A stretch of 64,000 bases of DNA from Citricoccus zhacaiensis (lineage in GTDB: Bacteria; Actinomycetota; Actinomycetes; Actinomycetales; Micrococcaceae). The stretch spans positions 181,665 through 245,664 of the forward strand of contig NZ_BMLQ01000001.1 of assembly GCF_014645315.1 (NCBI RefSeq), read 5' to 3'. The notes under the pieces were generated by a model. The model worked only from the letters and a program-made list of their open reading frames with translations. It did no database searches and was not told where the DNA came from. Position 1 is the stretch's first letter, and each line of letters begins with the position of its first letter. This document shows, piece after piece, positions 63,338-64,000 of the stretch. Made by a program: the position numbers and the translations under genes.

Positions 63338-64000
63338 CGGTGGGCCGCCTTCCGCTGATCAGCTGATCCGGCTGAACGGGCTGAACCGGATGAACCGGAC
63401 GCCTCGGCCGCGGCGAGGTTAGGGGCGCTCGGCACGAACTTGACCCGGTCCACCCGGCGCCCGTCCATCCGCTCCACCACCAGGGTGCCGCCGTCGGCCG
63501 CCACGGTGTCCCCGGCCTCGGCCACCCGGCCGAGCACGGCCATGATGTAGCCGCCGACCGTGTCATAGGAGCCGTCCTCCGGCACCTTCAGGGCCGGGAT
63601 CTGCGCACCGACCTCGTCGGGGCGCATCAGGGCCGGGAAGTACCACTTGCCGGAGGCGGTCTGGAGCACTCCGGGGGTGACCCGGTCATGCTCGTCGGAG
63701 ACCTCGCCGACGATCTCCTCCACGAGGTCCTCGAGGGTGACCATGCCGGCGGTGCCGCCGTACTCGTCCACGACCATGGCGACCTGGAGGCTGGAGGAGC
63801 GCAGCTCCGTCAACAGCTGGTCCAGGTGCACGGTCTCCGGCACGCGGCCGACGTCGGTCATGATGGTGGCGGCCACGAGTTCCTGACGCTTGGCGCGCGG
63901 CACCGCCACGGCCTTCTTGACGTGGAGCACCCCACGGACGTCGTCCGGGGAGTCACCGATGACCGGGAACCGGGAGTAGCCCGTGCGGCGGGCGGTCTCG
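63334..64000 (-). CDS. CNNM/HlyC-CorC family protein, 5' part outside the window
   Basis: Partial: only the C-terminal about 221 residues are inside the window and the frame is open to position 64000. The visible part is a CBS pair (TGYSRFPVIGD at the edge; VAMVVDEYGGTAGMVTLEDLVEE further on) and a C-terminal CorC_HlyC transporter-associated domain (about DRVTPGVLQTASGKWYF to VERMDGRRVDRVKFV). Ala/Ser/Gly-rich repeat-coded tail. The membrane part is expected beyond 64000. Coupled to the downstream paralogue. Confidence 0.88.
   Translation of the reverse strand, partial: ETARRTGYSRFPVIGDSPDDVRGVLHVKKAVAVPRAKRQELVAATIMTDVGRVPETVHLDQLLTELRSSSLQVAMVVDEYGGTAGMVTLEDLVEEIVGEVSDEHDRVTPGVLQTASGKWYFPALMRPDEVGAQIPALKVPEDGSYDTVGGYIMAVLGRVAEAGDTVAADGGTLVVERMDGRRVDRVKFVPSAPNLAAAEASGSSGSARSAGSADQRKAAHR

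Overview
The window is high-GC DNA carrying a conserved actinobacterial gene order. It looks like a member of the Micrococcaceae or a close relative (Micrococcus/Citricoccus/Arthrobacter-like), but the genus cannot be fixed from sequence alone. Supporting signs are NucS instead of MutS-type repair markers, DUF222-HNH genes, DUF3039, DUF2017 and DUF2550 proteins, a Rho with a long Arg/Asp/Asn-rich insert, and many genes that appear to start on leaderless transcripts. Two blocks keep the gene order known from Mycobacterium tuberculosis: pncB-clpS-DUF2017-murI-(Rv1339-like)-rph-rdgB, and argS-lysA-hom-thrC-thrB-rho-prfA-prmC-sua5-wecA-atpI-atpBEFHAGDC-DUF2550 followed by nucS.

Layout. 1-5 kb: a LysR regulator, a DUF222-HNH gene and an exonuclease-BRCT gene. 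4.5-9.2 kb (minus strand): rdgB, rph, a metallo-beta-lactamase-fold phosphodiesterase candidate, murI, DUF2017 and clpS. 9.2-11.3 kb (plus): nicotinate phosphoribosyltransferase and nicotinamidase, an NAD salvage pair. 11.3-19.4 kb (minus): an SF2 helicase, DUF3039, a two-gene ABC exporter, a YbbN-like protein and a large double-module membrane protein. 19.5-23.1 kb: an AI-2E-family permease, a small zinc-motif protein head-to-head with nucS, and a nagA-like deacetylase. 23.2-35.3 kb (minus): DUF2550, the complete F1Fo ATP synthase, wecA, sua5, prmC and prfA. 35.5-44.6 kb (minus): rho, the threonine and lysine pathway genes, and argS. 44.7-50.6 kb: tRNA-Arg(CCG), a META-domain protein, a double GNAT protein, putP and a three-part ABC importer. 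50.8-56.7 kb (plus): a second DUF222-HNH gene and hrpA. 56.7-58.9 kb (minus): a HIT protein, a sulfurtransferase and an MBL hydrolase. 58.9-62.2 kb: a Fur-family regulator (Zur candidate) convergent with znuCBA, whose promoter carries two Zur-box-like dyads. 62.2-64 kb: two CNNM/CBS-domain membrane proteins, the second cut by the window edge.

Three non-coding themes recur. First, a TANNNT hexamer followed by exactly 7 nt (6 in two cases) and then the start codon marks at least eleven genes as leaderless. Second, both DUF222-HNH genes share an SOS-box-like palindrome plus a second 17-bp element upstream. Third, short 9-19 bp tandem repeats sit at gene ends, gaps and linkers in at least twelve places. 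No insertion sequence, prophage, rRNA or CRISPR array was seen. No gene-free stretch exceeds about 300 bases; the longest gaps are 30806-31111, 1023-1298, 50590-50853 and 37638-37877, and their contents are described in the feature list.
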